64,000 bases of DNA from Euonymus europaeus (lineage: Eukaryota > Streptophyta > Magnoliopsida > Celastrales > Celastraceae): positions 23,913,001 to 23,977,000 of the forward strand of contig OY756961.1 of the NCBI GenBank assembly GCA_963580455.1. Direction: 5' to 3'. This document shows positions 34,701 through 46,159 of the stretch, in pieces. Each line of letters starts with the position of its first letter. The stretch's first letter is position 1. The position numbers were made by a program, and so were the translations under genes. A model generated the notes under the pieces. The model was given only the letters and a program-made list of their open reading frames with translations, was not told where the DNA came from and made no database searches.

Positions 34701-35270
34701 CGGGGTACAACTGATTTGGGGTTATTTTACTCATTTGAGTCTAAGCCTCAACTAGTTGGATATGCAGATGCTGGATATTTATCTGATCCTCACAATGCCA
34801 AATCTCAATCTGGTTATGTGTTCACTTATGGTGGAACTGCTATTTCATGGAAATCAGTGAAGCAGACAATTACAGCAACTTCTTCTAATCATTCCGAGAT
34901 AATAGCAATTTACGAAGCTAGTCGAGAATGTGTGTGGTTGAGATCAATGATTTCACATATTCAAGAAAGATGTGGACTTCAATCTGTCAAAAATGTGTCG
35001 ACAGTATTACATGAAGACAACGCTGCATGCATAGCACAACTTCGAGGAGGATACATAAAAGGTGACAGAACTAAACATATTTCTCCAAAATTCTTTAGTG
35101 CACATGATCTCCAAAAAAGTGGGGAAATCAATGTTCAGCAAATTCGCTCCAGTGATAATTTGGCAGATTTGTTCACAAAGGCGCTCCCACCAGCAACATT
35201 CAAAAAGTTTGTATATCAGATTGGAATGCGTCATCTGAAAGGTTTATCGTGCACAAATCAGGGGGAGTAA
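31704..35270 (+). CDS. Pol polyprotein of the copia element
   Basis: 1,188 residues from the ATG at 31704; the frame is open from 31554. Order: aspartic protease with DSGTTH at residues 10-15; integrase zinc-binding HDRLGHPG and CATCSKGK; integrase catalytic core with GDICGP, RLDNAGEF and NGLAESLIKHLQ; reverse transcriptase beginning WPKWQEAIKAELNSL, with YKARLVAQGFSQ and the active-site YVDDLNLFG; RNase H with HEDNAACIAQLRGG, RTKHISPKFF and DLFTKALP. Length and motif content are those of a complete copia pol, with no internal stop. It would be cleaved by its own protease. How pol is translated after the separate gag stop is unclear: a spliced RNA or internal start are options, since a T-tract and TATAG precede the ATG. 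Confidence 0.95.
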   Translation: MIDEDMCLIDSGTTHSIFQHRKYFLDLTLLEASVHTISGKSKIIEGSGRTNIVLPGGTKIYIGDALYSPRSRKNLISFKDIRQNGYHIESGSENDIEYLYITSIVSSQKLVLERFKAISSGLYCISIKWIESHVITHKSYHDHEIKHQKCFNLKESVLWHDRLGHPGSTMMRRIIENTNGHSLRNQKFLLPKDYLCATCSKGKLIVKPSTLKVGMESPNFLQRIHGDICGPIHPPCGPFRYFMVLIDASSKWSHVCLLSTRNVAFARLLAQIIRLRAQFSDYPIKSIRLDNAGEFTSQTFYDYCMSLVIDVEHPVAHTHTQNGLAESLIKHLQLIARPMLLKSKLPNYAWGHTILHAASLIRIRPSAHHTHSPLQLVLGHQPNISHLRVFGCAVYVPIPPPQRTKMGPQRQLGIYVGFDSPSIIRYLEPLTGDIFKARFADCQFDESIFPPLGKENSMSYKVKDIGWYTPTQSHLDPPTKQCELEVQKIIHLQNIANQLPDAFTDTSKVLQSHVPARNATARIDVPERHIINDKLKPRQKRGRPVGAKDRFPRKKKSQVLNEPLEEDIPDENAPKELNENPDENIITQSQHSIQKSPDEIIPPEEVHVSYNDENSINREKRWDRSKIIVDDIFAYAIAIDITRSNEDHEPKSIDECQRRNDWPKWQEAIKAELNSLNKREVFGPVVQTPKDVIPVGYKWVFVRKRNENNEITRYKARLVAQGFSQKPGVDYEETYSPVMDGITFRFLIALTIAEHIEMRLMDVVTAYLYGSLDTDIYMKVPEGFKLSEAKPRDLYSIKLQRSLYGLKQSGRMWYNRLAEYLVKEGFANDPISPCVFIKKSDSGFAIIAVYVDDLNLFGTPEELTKAADYLKAEFEMKDLGKTKYCLGLQIEYITKGILIHQSTYTEKVLKQFYMDKVHPMSSPMVVRSLDIKKDPFRPKDEGEILLGPEVPYLSAIGSLMYLANCTRPDIAFAVNLLARYSAAPTRRHWNGVKHILRYLRGTTDLGLFYSFESKPQLVGYADAGYLSDPHNAKSQSGYVFTYGGTAISWKSVKQTITATSSNHSEIIAIYEASRECVWLRSMISHIQERCGLQSVKNVSTVLHEDNAACIAQLRGGYIKGDRTKHISPKFFSAHDLQKSGEINVQQIRSSDNLADLFTKALPPATFKKFVYQIGMRHLKGLSCTNQGE

Positions 35271-35501
35271 TGGTATGAAGATATCAACATGAATTGTACT
35301 CTTTTTCCTTCGACCAAAGGTTTTTTCTCACTGGGTTTTTCTTTGGCAAGGTTTTAACGAGGCAATCCATTCACTCTTTCCAACAAATTTTATACAAGAA
35401 TGATGTACTCTTTTCTTTCACTAAGTTTTTTTTATCCCACTGGTTTTTTTTTCCCTTAGTAAGATTTTAACGAGACATATTCTATGTATACGTGGTCATC
35501 C

Positions 35502-35510
35502 AAGGGGGAG
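35502..35510 (+). promoter_or_regulatory. Polypurine tract of the copia element
   Basis: AAGGGGGAG immediately precedes the 3' LTR, the expected plus-strand DNA priming site. Confidence 0.9.
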
Positions 35511-35867
35511 TATTATGATATTGATTAGTGGATGCCCACTTTGATTAGTACATTTGGAAGCTAGTTATGAAGTGGTTAAAGTTACATTATTAGTAGTTGA
35601 AGGAAACTATTTAAATGAGTGGTTAGGAAATGGTTAAACCTATATTATTAGTAGTTGATTAAACAATTGATTTGGTTGTTATAAACTAATCCTATATAAA
35701 GGATGTTTAGTGAAATGAATGATATACCAATTTCTCTACATTTCTCTCTTGGAAACTCTCTCTAAATCTTTCTCTAAATTTCTGTTAAGTGTTATTCTAA
35801 ATACTCTTCATAAACACTAGTTTCGTTAATCTTGATTTTGAGAATATTCTGAGCTTGTTTTACAACA
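35511..35867 (+). repeat. 3' LTR of the copia element
   Basis: Same length and termini as the 5' LTR, three base differences. It is followed by GTGTG, the second copy of the target duplication. Confidence 0.97.
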
Positions 35868-35872
35868 GTGTG

Positions 35873-37370
35873 AATCTTATATTTCTTTTTAGGTGTTGTG
35901 ATATTTTGGCATATATATAAAGCTTGACTTTTGGACTTGACCAAATAATGGGTCAATGCATCAAAGCCCAAGCCTGCTGTCATAAGAATTTCCTAATTTT
36001 ATTAGGATGAGGAGATAATAATTTAATAGAGGCGTAGTTACAAAAATTATTGTTTAGACTCAATTATCATTTTGATTTAGTTTTCCTTAGTGTAAATGGT
36101 ATAAAAGTAAAGTATGCACCATATTAATATTTAAGTCATGTATGCTTTAAATGAAGAAAAATTCATGCTAAAATTAGACAAGGACATGAATGAAATGATT
36201 TTTCTGGGATAGTGATAAATAATTCATATCTAAACAATAAATGTTAAATCTTAAGAGAACTGATTTGCTCAACCTTAACGGGATAATGTATAAAATTTTC
36301 TTGTTGTAACCTAAACAATAAAGTGTTAAATCCTAAGGGAAACATATTTACTAAAATCTAACTGACTCGTGTATCAGATTTACATATTGTAACCTAAACA
36401 ATGAGTGTTAAACTCCAAGAGAACGGATTCGCTAAATCTTAACAGACTAATAATTAATTAGAATAAAATCATAAACCCAAATAAATATTCCTGATTAAGA
36501 AACTAGAATAATTAATTAAAATAGATAAATTAATAGAATAACTAAATATAAATTACTATGAATTTTTAAAATATGAGTTACATATCATTTTTTTTCTTCC
36601 GAAGATGATAGTACGAAAATACAAAAGTTAAGTGACAAGAAGCTCTAAGCATGCTTGACAAGCTAGTTCGAATATATGGTAAAAACTCTAAAATATTCAT
36701 TGTCCAACTCTCAAACAAATTAAGATAAATATTTTATTTCATCTTAAATATTTATAATATTTTCTTTTACAATATCCAAATAATTATTGTTGTGGAGGCA
36801 AGTTCCTTTAAAACTGGACCTAAAAAAACAATAACTTATTACAATGTAATGCTTATTTTTATTTATAACTATCCCAAATTAGGACTATTTTTATATTCTA
36901 AAAAAAAGGACTATTTTTATGATTATAAAGAGATTACTCATATTAATATTTATTAATTAAAGCAAAATTAACCACAGAGCAACTCTCTTGTTGATTGTCA
37001 TCCTTCCCCTTTTCGTCAGATGGACACTGCAAGAAAGCCTTACCAATAAACATGAAGAATAATAAATAACCCTCGAACTGAGACAACATACAAATTTCAA
37101 TCTGCCTATTTAGTATGCAAACGGGATATTAGCAAGCATAACACCAGCGATACAATAAACCTCACAATTCACTCACAATCTCACAGCAGCGACATTGCTC
37201 GGTCCTTCACCATATGATACTGCCATTAACTTCTCCTCCAAACATAAGATAAACACACTTCATATAACAACAGGTTAGAACTGGCGGCGCTACAGAAGCC
37301 AGTGCCCCGACAGCAACACCTGTTGGTTGGGAATTAATGTGCTCCAAATGCAACTCCAAGCAGAAATCCC
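35873..37370. other. Intergenic DNA with a diverged three-copy tandem repeat
   Basis: About 36229-36455 holds three diverged copies of an 80-90 bp unit beginning CTAAACAATAAATGTTAAAT (CCTAAACAAT…GTGTTAAA…AGAGAA). The rest is AT-rich, with the 3' flank of the KH gene from about 37000. No gene was found. Confidence 0.55.
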
Positions 37371-40300
37371 TCACCCTCTGGTCTTGGCCCTCTTCATACC
37401 AAGGCTGTTGTGGAAGGGGGATACCGAACCAGACATGGGAGAACCTTCATCACACGGCAAGCCATTAAGCATTGCTAGCTCTCTTAGCTGCTGTTTTTTG
37501 TAGAAATCCTGAGATTCGTCCTGATAAAGAAGAGTAAAACTAATGTCAATGTCTAACCCAATAAGAAATGGAAATGGAAATGATACTTGCAAACTTTAGG
37601 TATCAAATAAGGGAACGGAACAAATAACTTACAATAGGTTTCAATAAATCTTGAAGTATCTCACGTGCTTGCATTAAGCGAGAATCAACTATTTCGACTG
37701 GTAATTCTGCCTCGACGAGGAGATGGAGAGGTTCATTCAGATGCTCATACCCTGGTTTCCCCCACATTGTTTCTTCCTTCAAGAAATAAAAAAAAAATCC
37801 AAAAACTAGTGTTGATGTTCAGATCAGGTGGAAAAGGAACAGGTGACTTCCCAATTTATATGGAAGAACGTCAGGTGGATGCTAAACTTTTTTCCTTTAT
37901 ATAGAAACTACAGGTGGAAGCTAAACTTAATCATGGGAAGAGCACCCCATTCAAAGTTTCAAACGAGCTGGCCTGCACTTTTTAGGAGGCTGAGTCAGGT
38001 TTAACCCCATCGGACAAATGCCCAAGCCACAAGAAAATTTTAAGGCTTCTCTCAACTCACAGTTTGGTATCATACATTTTCAAAGTTCTATAGTCTATCC
38101 TTCTGTTTTCCCATTTTAATGCAGCATGATTTCATTCTAGATCCTCTCTCTTAGATTAATACATACAAAGTTGGTTCAACCTGGCTCCAGCGAAATTGTT
38201 GACCTTATTTTACGCTTAAGCACAGTAAAACTTTGGGATCCTAGTGCACGGGAGTTATTTACTCTTTTACAGACAAACATGTGGCCTATTGATAGAGTAC
38301 TTAGAGGTCACGTGTTCAATACTTTGGAAAGGGTCAAGTCTACGTACATACTACTTGTCTCCGACCCCACCCATTGCGGGAGCCTCGTCTGATAGTTGTT
38401 TACCTAAGCTTTGCAAAACCGATCCCAAGCCAAACTAAGATCATTTGAGCTGGACCCTCACTACAAAACATACAGGTAGGGGTGAGGGACTTTTTGGTGA
38501 TCAGACTTTGCCAACATTTCCCAGGCTCGAGCCGAACTCAATCTGCCTGGAAAACTTATGCTTGTTCTAGCTCCTCAAAACATATTAACACCAATATCAG
38601 CTTGCGAAAACCCATTTATATTCAATATTCAAAACATCAAACAATTTATGTCTATCAGATCATTCTTATTTATAATAATCTCTATCACCAAAACATATAT
38701 TTTTATATATGCTTTTTTTAATGTATAAAACAATATATATGACCCGAGCTACCTTAAACCAAAGCCTGGCCACTTTAATTAACGGGGCTTGGAAAGAGGC
38801 TCAAGCTCGGCTCATTTATTAATAGGCTCATCGGGGGTTAGCTCACGAGCGGCCAGCCCATTTACACCCCTAAATGCAGATACAAACATGTACAGGCAAA
38901 CAACAAGCATCAGGAAGGGGGAAAAAATCATTGTTACCCTGGCTAGATCCTTGATGCTACCACGCCCTCTGATAAGAACACGGCAATCTGTACTTGCTTC
39001 CACTCGCTTAAGAGAATTCCCCCTAGGGCCAAGGAGGCGCCCAACAAAGTTGTACTGTAACACCAAAGTAATTTCAAATGATGCTAAGAAATGAAGTAGA
39101 GACAAACTGGATCATACTAGAACATCCATACATTAGGATACTTGTCGACTGGAATATCCACCCTGATTGTTCTCTTAACAATAAGGCCAGATGAGCTACC
39201 TTGAGAGCTCAACCAGTTCTGTGTTGATGAGGGCTGCAATAAACCCGACATCTGCACATTATAGTTCATATGACTCAGAAACATAGTAGCATACAAACAG
39301 AGTCTTATCTGTATGATGTTTATGAGAAAGATCAACAAATTAAAGGGAAAAGAAGCTTTGCAGATTCCCACGACTGCCTTGAAAACCTTAGAAAATTATT
39401 GTATTAAAGGAAATGAAAAAAAAGAGAGCAAGTAAGCACCATCAGAACAGAACAGAAAAGTAAATAGCTTGAAGCATGCTGACATTGAAGTGTAATCACA
39501 AAGAGAACAAATTGCAGTAAAAAGAGTTCAATTCTGTTTGGCATCAATAGTAAGCTCAACAGCCATAAGAGTTTGGCTAAGTGCTTCAGATAAACAAACT
39601 GAGCAACACTATCTGCTTCAAAAAAATAAAAATAAAAATAAAAAGTGGGTACTTTGCCATAAATTGCTCCAACATCTCATATTACAACACAAACTGAAAA
39701 ACAACCATCCACTTTATTGAATGATTGGCAATTCGGAGTACTACATGAAAAATACCAGACTCCCATCAATCTTCCTAAACAATGAACAACCCTTAGCTTA
39801 ATTTCTTCAAATCAGGGTCAGCAGGAAATGCAGCAAAAACCAGAATGTTTTGAGAAAAAGTTATTCCTAGATGCCTCTTTTGTCTTGACAGCTACAAATT
39901 GAAGGGAGAGCCATCCAATTAAAAGAGAATCTGGAACAGAGTGCTAAGCTAAGATTTATTATCGCGATGATGGTAACCTCATACTTCCTGTCATATCAAA
40001 CTTCACATAAATGGAAGCATAATTCGTAAGTTAGCAACAAATGTAAAAAACATTGAGTCAGAAATGCTTCTAGAAAACAGTAAAATCAGATGGAAAAAGG
40101 GGTTATGTTAATGGTTAGTATCCGTACATCTGATTGAAAACGGGATGCCCATCCATTCGTATCAGCTCCTCCATTTGAAAATATCGCTCCAGAAGACAGG
40201 GGGCTAGCAAGCCCACTTTTCCCTAAAACTGATCCATTCCCCAACAGCGTGGTTACATGCAATATTTCTGCTCCAAAAATGTCAATTTTCAAGAACATGT

Positions 40301-43300
40301 ACCAGTTAGCATGGGTTAACAAATTAGTCAGCACTCAGCAGTCACCACAAAACGGACAGACAAGACGGATTGTTAAGTGTTAACAAAGTTAAAAATGAAT
40401 GCAAATTTATTATAGGATGAAAGCTTAAATACCACAATTGCAGTCCCATTCTGCCATATTAATAGGAAGCAAGAATTATAATAATACAGAATAGGCATGG
40501 TTTAAAGTTCAAAAACTCAGTTTAACACACCCTCAATTGGTGCCCTCCAGAATCAAGTTCTCAATACATTAATGACATGGCAAGTAATTAGTAGAGGAAG
40601 TCTCTTCTACAGTAAAAGCCACACAAAAATATTATCTTCCTTTTCTAATGGGCTTGATGTATGTGAAGTGAGAGCCGATACAAAAAAAATTGAGAATCAG
40701 TCTTGAGAGTGGACTGTGTGACTGGAAGGTAAAAGAAGAAAAAAAGGATATATGAGCCAAGATTACTGCAAAGGTCTTATGTCTCTACGTCTTTTGTTAG
40801 CCTACATGTCCAAATCCAAGTCTATTCTTGTAAGCATAATCCGATCCAAGACACCAAAAAAATAATAGAAAAGCCTTGTTTAAGTAACCTCATACCTAGT
40901 TCCTCGAAGAAAAAAAATGCTACCTAATACATACCAATCAAAAAAAAATCTTCCAAAAGTATAGAGAAAAGAAAAACAATAATATAAGAGAAACTACTCA
41001 AAAGTAGTCAACATGCTGACATAAAAGTCTCATTTTGTATATATGGCAATATGCTCCCATTCAATTTTCATACAAAATACCAAAAGGCTCTATACTGCTG
41101 AGGACATAAGACTAACCCTAGTGCAGAAGTACATAACCAAGTGGTCAATCACCCATCCCAAAAGTGCTACAGTGCAGAGCCAGAATCTACTGCCACTAAA
41201 TCCTAACTACAAGCAATTTAACCAGTTGTAACATGATTATATCAGTAGTAGGATACCAGCATGACATATAAAAAAAGCTATTATCCCAAGAGGTAATATA
41301 AATTCCATTTGGCCTAGATAACTTGTCTCTTGCAAAAAGTTCTCAAATCACAAAAAATAGACATTTAAAAGCTACAGAAGCTTGATTGAGTTTCGAAGTC
41401 CGAACCTAAAACAGTACAATGACACAGCGTGGACCAAGTCTCATGGAACACAAACAGACAAATTTTCAGAGGCTTTTTTCACGATACAAACAAACTTTTC
41501 AATAGTTATAATGCACGTGTATCGATCATATAAAAGTTAACTGAATCCAACAAAAATATCTCCTTTTTTGAATGGAAAATCAATGCACGACGGAGAAGCA
41601 TACAAGAGCATTACAAGGAGGCTAAACTAATGGCCTCAAGAAAATTGTTGCATATCCAACACTGCAGTTGGCTACGACTGTGGAACACCCTTTTTCAAAT
41701 TTACCATATTCGATAGAACCCATAAATAGGGTGTCCATGCTTCTGTAATCGGTGCTATAGACACTGAATTTGTGCTCATTTGCTAAGAAAAGTCCTTAAC
41801 ATCCCAAAACATAGAGACAATTCCATAATGTACTTAACCTAAGAAATTGACAGATCATATCCCAATTTTAGAAAAACCAGCACAATTCATCAAGGAAAGA
41901 TACATCTAGAGCTAATGAACTCCTAGAAAATAAAACTACCTTCAATTGGATGTCAAAAATTTGATCACAAAGAACAAACCAGTAATACTTGAATGTGGTC
42001 TCTGCTCACCTCAGTTAATTTAGTTCATAATTCGTAGAAGGAGAACTATTATACAATTTCAGTTTAAAAAACTATTGTCAGTCATTACTATTCTGATTAC
42101 AGTCGTGATTGAGGAGAGACACTATTCCAGAAAGCAATATTAGGGATCCCTAACACAAATTTTACGCTCTGCACAGAAGTGACACAGACACCATGAACTC
42201 TTTCAACATCTGACGCTTTAAAGAGCACTTATTGTAGCATACCCAACAGGTTACACTGATTGCCCTTCTTGTTGCATCCCGTTTTCGCCAAAATTGTTCC
42301 CTCAAAGAATAATAATAATAATAACAATATGATGTGACAATGATTGGCTTTAACTAATGCATTCTCACAAAAGAAAGCTATAATCATAAAAAAAGAATAT
42401 GAAGAGAACTAAAATGAGTTTAATACTACTCGTTAATGGTAAAAGAAACAAGGTTCAACTTCTATATCAAATAAGTGATTAATAATGATTATCCTGATTT
42501 ACTAAGAAAATGAAAAGACCAAGCAATTTTAAAAACACAAAACATGTAGATGGCTTTGCAACCAGAAACTTGTTTTTACCTTCTTTTTTTTGTTCTAAAG
42601 ATCTTAGTTTAAAGTGGTTCGTCCACAAAGACAACAGAGAAAACAAGCAAGCAATAAGATTATACCAGGATAGATATGCCAGACTATGAATCTGCAGTTC
42701 ATTCCTTCCTCATTGCAATTATTTTTCAACTGAATAGTTAGTTATCAGCAGACAGCTGGGGATTGGAATAATGGGGACTACAAGATAGGCAAGTGCTTCA
42801 TAAGGTTTTAAGAGAGCAAGAGTGCCATTTAGCCCACCAAGAAGATGATAACCTTCGTTATTACCAGCACTGCTCCAGGCATTTGGTTAGTGTTTAGTTT
42901 CTTGTATATCTCTGTTTCGTCTAATCACTTGCCTTTTACTTTCAAAAAGAAAATCCAATCTTCTCTTTTTTTGGGAAGATTAACATATAGAACTCCTTCC
43001 CCACGCATTTCATCCAGATGCGACAAATCGGATACCAATTCATCCTTTTGAGATAGATAATGACCATATTGCCCTATTTATTAATCTTCATTCTCCATTT
43101 ATAGTTAGTAATAAGTAACTAATGTTGTTGATTCAGTTAGAGACCTAAAACCATAAATGGAAAACAAAAGCAAACAATGATTTCAAGTCCAATCCCAATT
43201 CCCAAATGATTCCCCTTACAACGTGCCAGGACATTGTAGTTTTAAAACTCACCTTGATTCAACAATCGATAAGTAACTGGTACCACAGGCATAAATGGAC

Positions 43301-45395
43301 TAAGTTTCTGGCGCTCCACCAGTAACTCGGAGAGATATCTGGCAATAGAGAGAGAAAGAAAAGGTAGCTTCAATTAATTCTGCAGTTACAGAATATTTAC
43401 CATACATAGAAGTACTTCTAAGAAAATAATCATATATTGTCCAAATGTGCAATTTCATGAAGTAAAAACACGCTACACGCATGAGACTCCAGAGTAAACT
43501 GCATGGCCTCATATAAAAAAGTAGAACCAACAACAATGGCGAGAAAAAGAGCAAAGATGAACGTTGAATTCATAACACGATACAATACTCAGTGGCAGAT
43601 GCAGTTGAAGCCTGAGCCCTCCCTCAAATTTTTGAATTTTTTTTACTAAATATAATTAAATCCAAAATAAGTTCTTTTATATCCAAAATAATTCCACTTA
43701 TATTCAAAATAAACTCCCTTATAACCCAAAAATAAGCCCTGACCAACTCAACATCCTCTTTCTTTCTCACCCTCTCTATTGTGATTCCGTGAATGGTGAA
43801 CTATTTCTCCAATTCAGATTTTGACTACCAATTTCAATGAATGCTCGACAACTACAGTTGTAATGACTTTATTCAATAATTTTTTTTGTAAAGTAAACTG
43901 CATGGCCTCATATAAAAAAGTAGAACCAACAACAACGGCGAGAAAAAGAGCAAAGATGAACGTTGAATTCATAACACGATACAATACTCAGTGGCAGATG
44001 CAGTTGAAGCCTGAGCCCTCCCTCAAATTTTTGAATTTTTTTTACTAAATATAATTAAATCCAAAATAAGTTCTTTTATATCCAAAATAATTCCACTTAT
44101 ATTCAAAATAAACTCCCTTATAACCCAAAAATAAGCCCTGACCAACTCAACATCCTCTTTCTTTCTCACCCTCTCTATTGTGATTCCGTGAATGGTGAAC
44201 TATTTCTCCAATTCAGATTTTGACTACCAATTTCAATGAATGCTCGACAACTACAGTTGTAATGACTTTATTCAATAATTTTTTTTGTATGTATAGTTGA
44301 GGTCATAGAGACTTGGTCTCTTGAAGCTGGGAATTAGATTTTAAGACTGCATGCTCATAATATATGAATTTCTTTTGACTACTTTTTATTAACATATCAA
44401 TAAATAGTGTTAAAAAAAATTCCCACCAACCAAGCCTCCTCTCAAACAATTTTCTAGATCCGCCTCTGACAATACTCATAAGTAATCCTACAAGGTAAGT
44501 TACAAAAGATGGAATTGTATACTTTAAAATACACATCATCAATGAGCCTAATTCCATTTATGATAAAGAGATTCTGAACAAATTAATTATAGAGATAGCA
44601 TACAGTCATCGTCATAAAGTCACGTGTTGAGTAACACATGCAAATAACAATAAGCACAACTGTTGGCATATCACCCAAAAACAAAATGCGGAATCAACAT
44701 TAACTTGTGTGGTATGCACCAGCTGTTATGAAAAAATATATGATCATATACTAGCATCTGCAAGTGTAATTCAACAAAATTCACCATGTACTGTAACCAA
44801 ATCATACACGGTAAGGCTTCAAAAAAAAAACAATGGAGGCGCTCAATTTCACAAACTAAGATGACAGTGAAGAGTTCATGGTGAAACAAAAAGTGAATCT
44901 CAGCTGCAAGTATACTGGATAATCAATAAATAATAATGGCAATGATCACCGATATACTTTCAATAATCACAGTAAGCAAACACTTGCATACTAAACTCAA
45001 ATAAACATCACTGAATAGCAAGTTCAAAGGTATAAAGAACCCTGCCGAGCATCAACAAGCTAACAAATCAAGATTCACGGATTAAACCAGAACACACTGA
45101 GCAAATCATAACTCACGGCCTTGCATAAAAATGCCTAGATCGAAATAAAACATAAGAGTGATCTAGATCTCCGATGAGTTGTAATAAATGAGTAAAACTG
45201 TCAAATCACAAAGCCAAAGGAAGTGAGTAGTTACTTCTCCCGGTCCAGTATCATTTCAGAGGTGGATGAAGGAGCGGACCATAGCCCAGACATGTGAGGA
45301 GAGTGATGAGCAGACGGTGACGGAGAATAAGTCATGTTCACGTACCTACCGCCGCCGCCGCCTCCTCCTCCTCGGCCGACGCCCGACGATGTCAT
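37371..45395 (-). CDS. STAR-type KH-domain RNA-binding protein (At4g26480/At5g56140-like)
   Basis: Seven exons: 45235-45395, 43253-43338, 40128-40267, 39132-39251, 38938-39054, 37633-37776, 37371-37520; 918 nt, 305 residues, all phases fit. The N-terminus has a glycine run ([11 protein letters not shown]) and [15 protein letters not shown], then QUA1-like [45 protein letters not shown], and the maxi-KH fold [20 protein letters not shown] with GPRG as the GXXG loop and KRVEAST. The C-terminus is [19 protein letters not shown], conserved in plant quaking-like proteins. It should bind RNA in the nucleus and act in splicing or stability; the rice relative SPIN1 acts in flowering. The start is the ATG at 45395; an upstream TTG-led frame is leader. 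Oddity: exon 6 starts [12 protein letters not shown] where relatives usually have EEMMRGKPGYEH. Confidence 0.93.
38190..38400 (+). mobile_element. Possible tRNA-derived SINE remnant in a KH-gene intron
   Basis: GTGGCCTATTGATAGAGTAC followed by AGGTCACGTGTTCAATACTT resembles degenerate A- and B-box sequence of a tRNA-derived SINE, and CATTGCGGGAGCCTCGT resembles Au-like SINE bodies. Resemblance is from memory of such elements; no target duplication was identified. Confidence 0.35.
38477..38872. mobile_element. Possible hAT-like MITE with TAGGGGTG ends
   Basis: The left end TAGGGGTGAG and right end ACACCCCTA form a short terminal inverted repeat, and the interior has GCTC/GAGC-rich stretches common in plant hAT-type MITEs. 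No clean 8-bp target duplication was found. Confidence 0.4.
40268..43252. other. KH-gene intron 2
   Basis: Intronic sequence without a recognised gene. A short segment near 41570-41700 starting with a T-run resembles a minus-strand LINE tail but is not distinctive. An ATA-rich run lies near 42310-42330. Confidence 0.4.
43493..44290. repeat. 399-bp near-perfect tandem duplication in KH-gene intron 1
   Basis: 43493-43891 and 43892-44290 are the same sequence apart from CAATGG/CAACGG and perhaps end bases. The duplicated unit contains the left end of a hAT-like element and about 97 bp of its flank, so the duplication happened after that insertion. Confidence 0.93.
43989..44468. mobile_element. 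Non-autonomous hAT-like element with 8-bp target duplication
   Basis: The left end CAGTGGCAGATGCAG and right end CTAGATCCGCCTCTG form an imperfect inverted repeat. ACAATACT precedes the left end (43981-43988) and follows the right end (44469-44476), the 8-bp duplication expected of hAT elements. A duplicate left end with the same ACAATACT lies at 43582-43590 because of the tandem duplication. No transposase. Confidence 0.75.
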
Positions 45396-46159
45396 TATTG
45401 TTCCTCTCGTCGGTCGCCGTGCGCTGTTAGCTGGGGTTTTGTGGCTGGTGGGAGACAATCCCGACCAGACGCCTTTTGTCTATCCAGCGTCGCTGGCTTC
45501 CCTGGTACATATAATACAGATACGATAAGACTTCGGCTAGTCTTGCTGGCTGCCATTTTTGTTTTTTCATTTTTGCTTTTTTATTATTTTTACTAAAAAA
45601 TGTAAAAAAAAAAATTGTCATTTTTTTTTTGACAAATATCCTTTTTCTTTTGTGATAAAATTTCTTGTTTCTATGAAATTGTTTCTTAAAGTCATTGTGG
45701 ATATTGCATGTCTATTGGATTTGTATGAAAGCTTGTAAATTTGCTAAATAAACCTTTACTTCTCATGGTATATTAACATGTAGCAAGTTCGAAGAGGAAT
45801 TTATATATTACCATATTTATAATTCTAAAAAATTTATGTAACTTTTTTGAAAAATGATATATATCGTATGTGGCATATTGGACAATATAACTTGACAAAT
45901 TTGAATTTATGAGACAGATATAAATATTGATCCAGACAAATTTAAATTTTGGGGGAGTTGTGCCAACTAAAGTACAATTCTCTCATCTGAACTATCATTT
46001 TCTAAAAAAAATAGAATTTCAAAATGATTTATCTCCCAAAATACATATTAGATTTTAGAAAAAATTATATATTTGGAATCAATGTGCGAAACTCTTTCTA
46101 ATAAAATCCATTGCCCATATGTTTTATCGACTCAAGCGTTATTTCATTGTTTTGATACA
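45396..46159. other. KH-gene leader and promoter region
   Basis: Upstream flank of the KH-domain gene, with T-rich tracts at about 45550-45635. No gene is recognised. Confidence 0.45.

Larger units (their letters stand above)
29897..35867 (+). mobile_element. Complete copia LTR retrotransposon, young
   Basis: Two 357-bp LTRs (29897-30253, 35511-35867) differ at three positions, all transitions. The element is flanked by a perfect 5-bp duplication GTGTG (29892-29896, 35868-35872). Internal order is primer site, gag, pol (protease, integrase, reverse transcriptase, RNase H), polypurine tract AAGGGGGAG at 35502-35510. The integrase-before-RT order defines Ty1/copia. Both ORFs are long and free of stops, so the element may be autonomous. 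Both LTRs begin TA rather than TG and end CA. It lies about 190 bp upstream of the inferred E2 gene leader, in the opposite orientation. Three differences in 357 bp imply insertion well under a million years ago at usual plant rates (inference). Confidence 0.97.

Noticed and set aside
45334..45528. Proline-rich plus-strand frame
   Set aside because: Antisense of the KH protein glycine tract.
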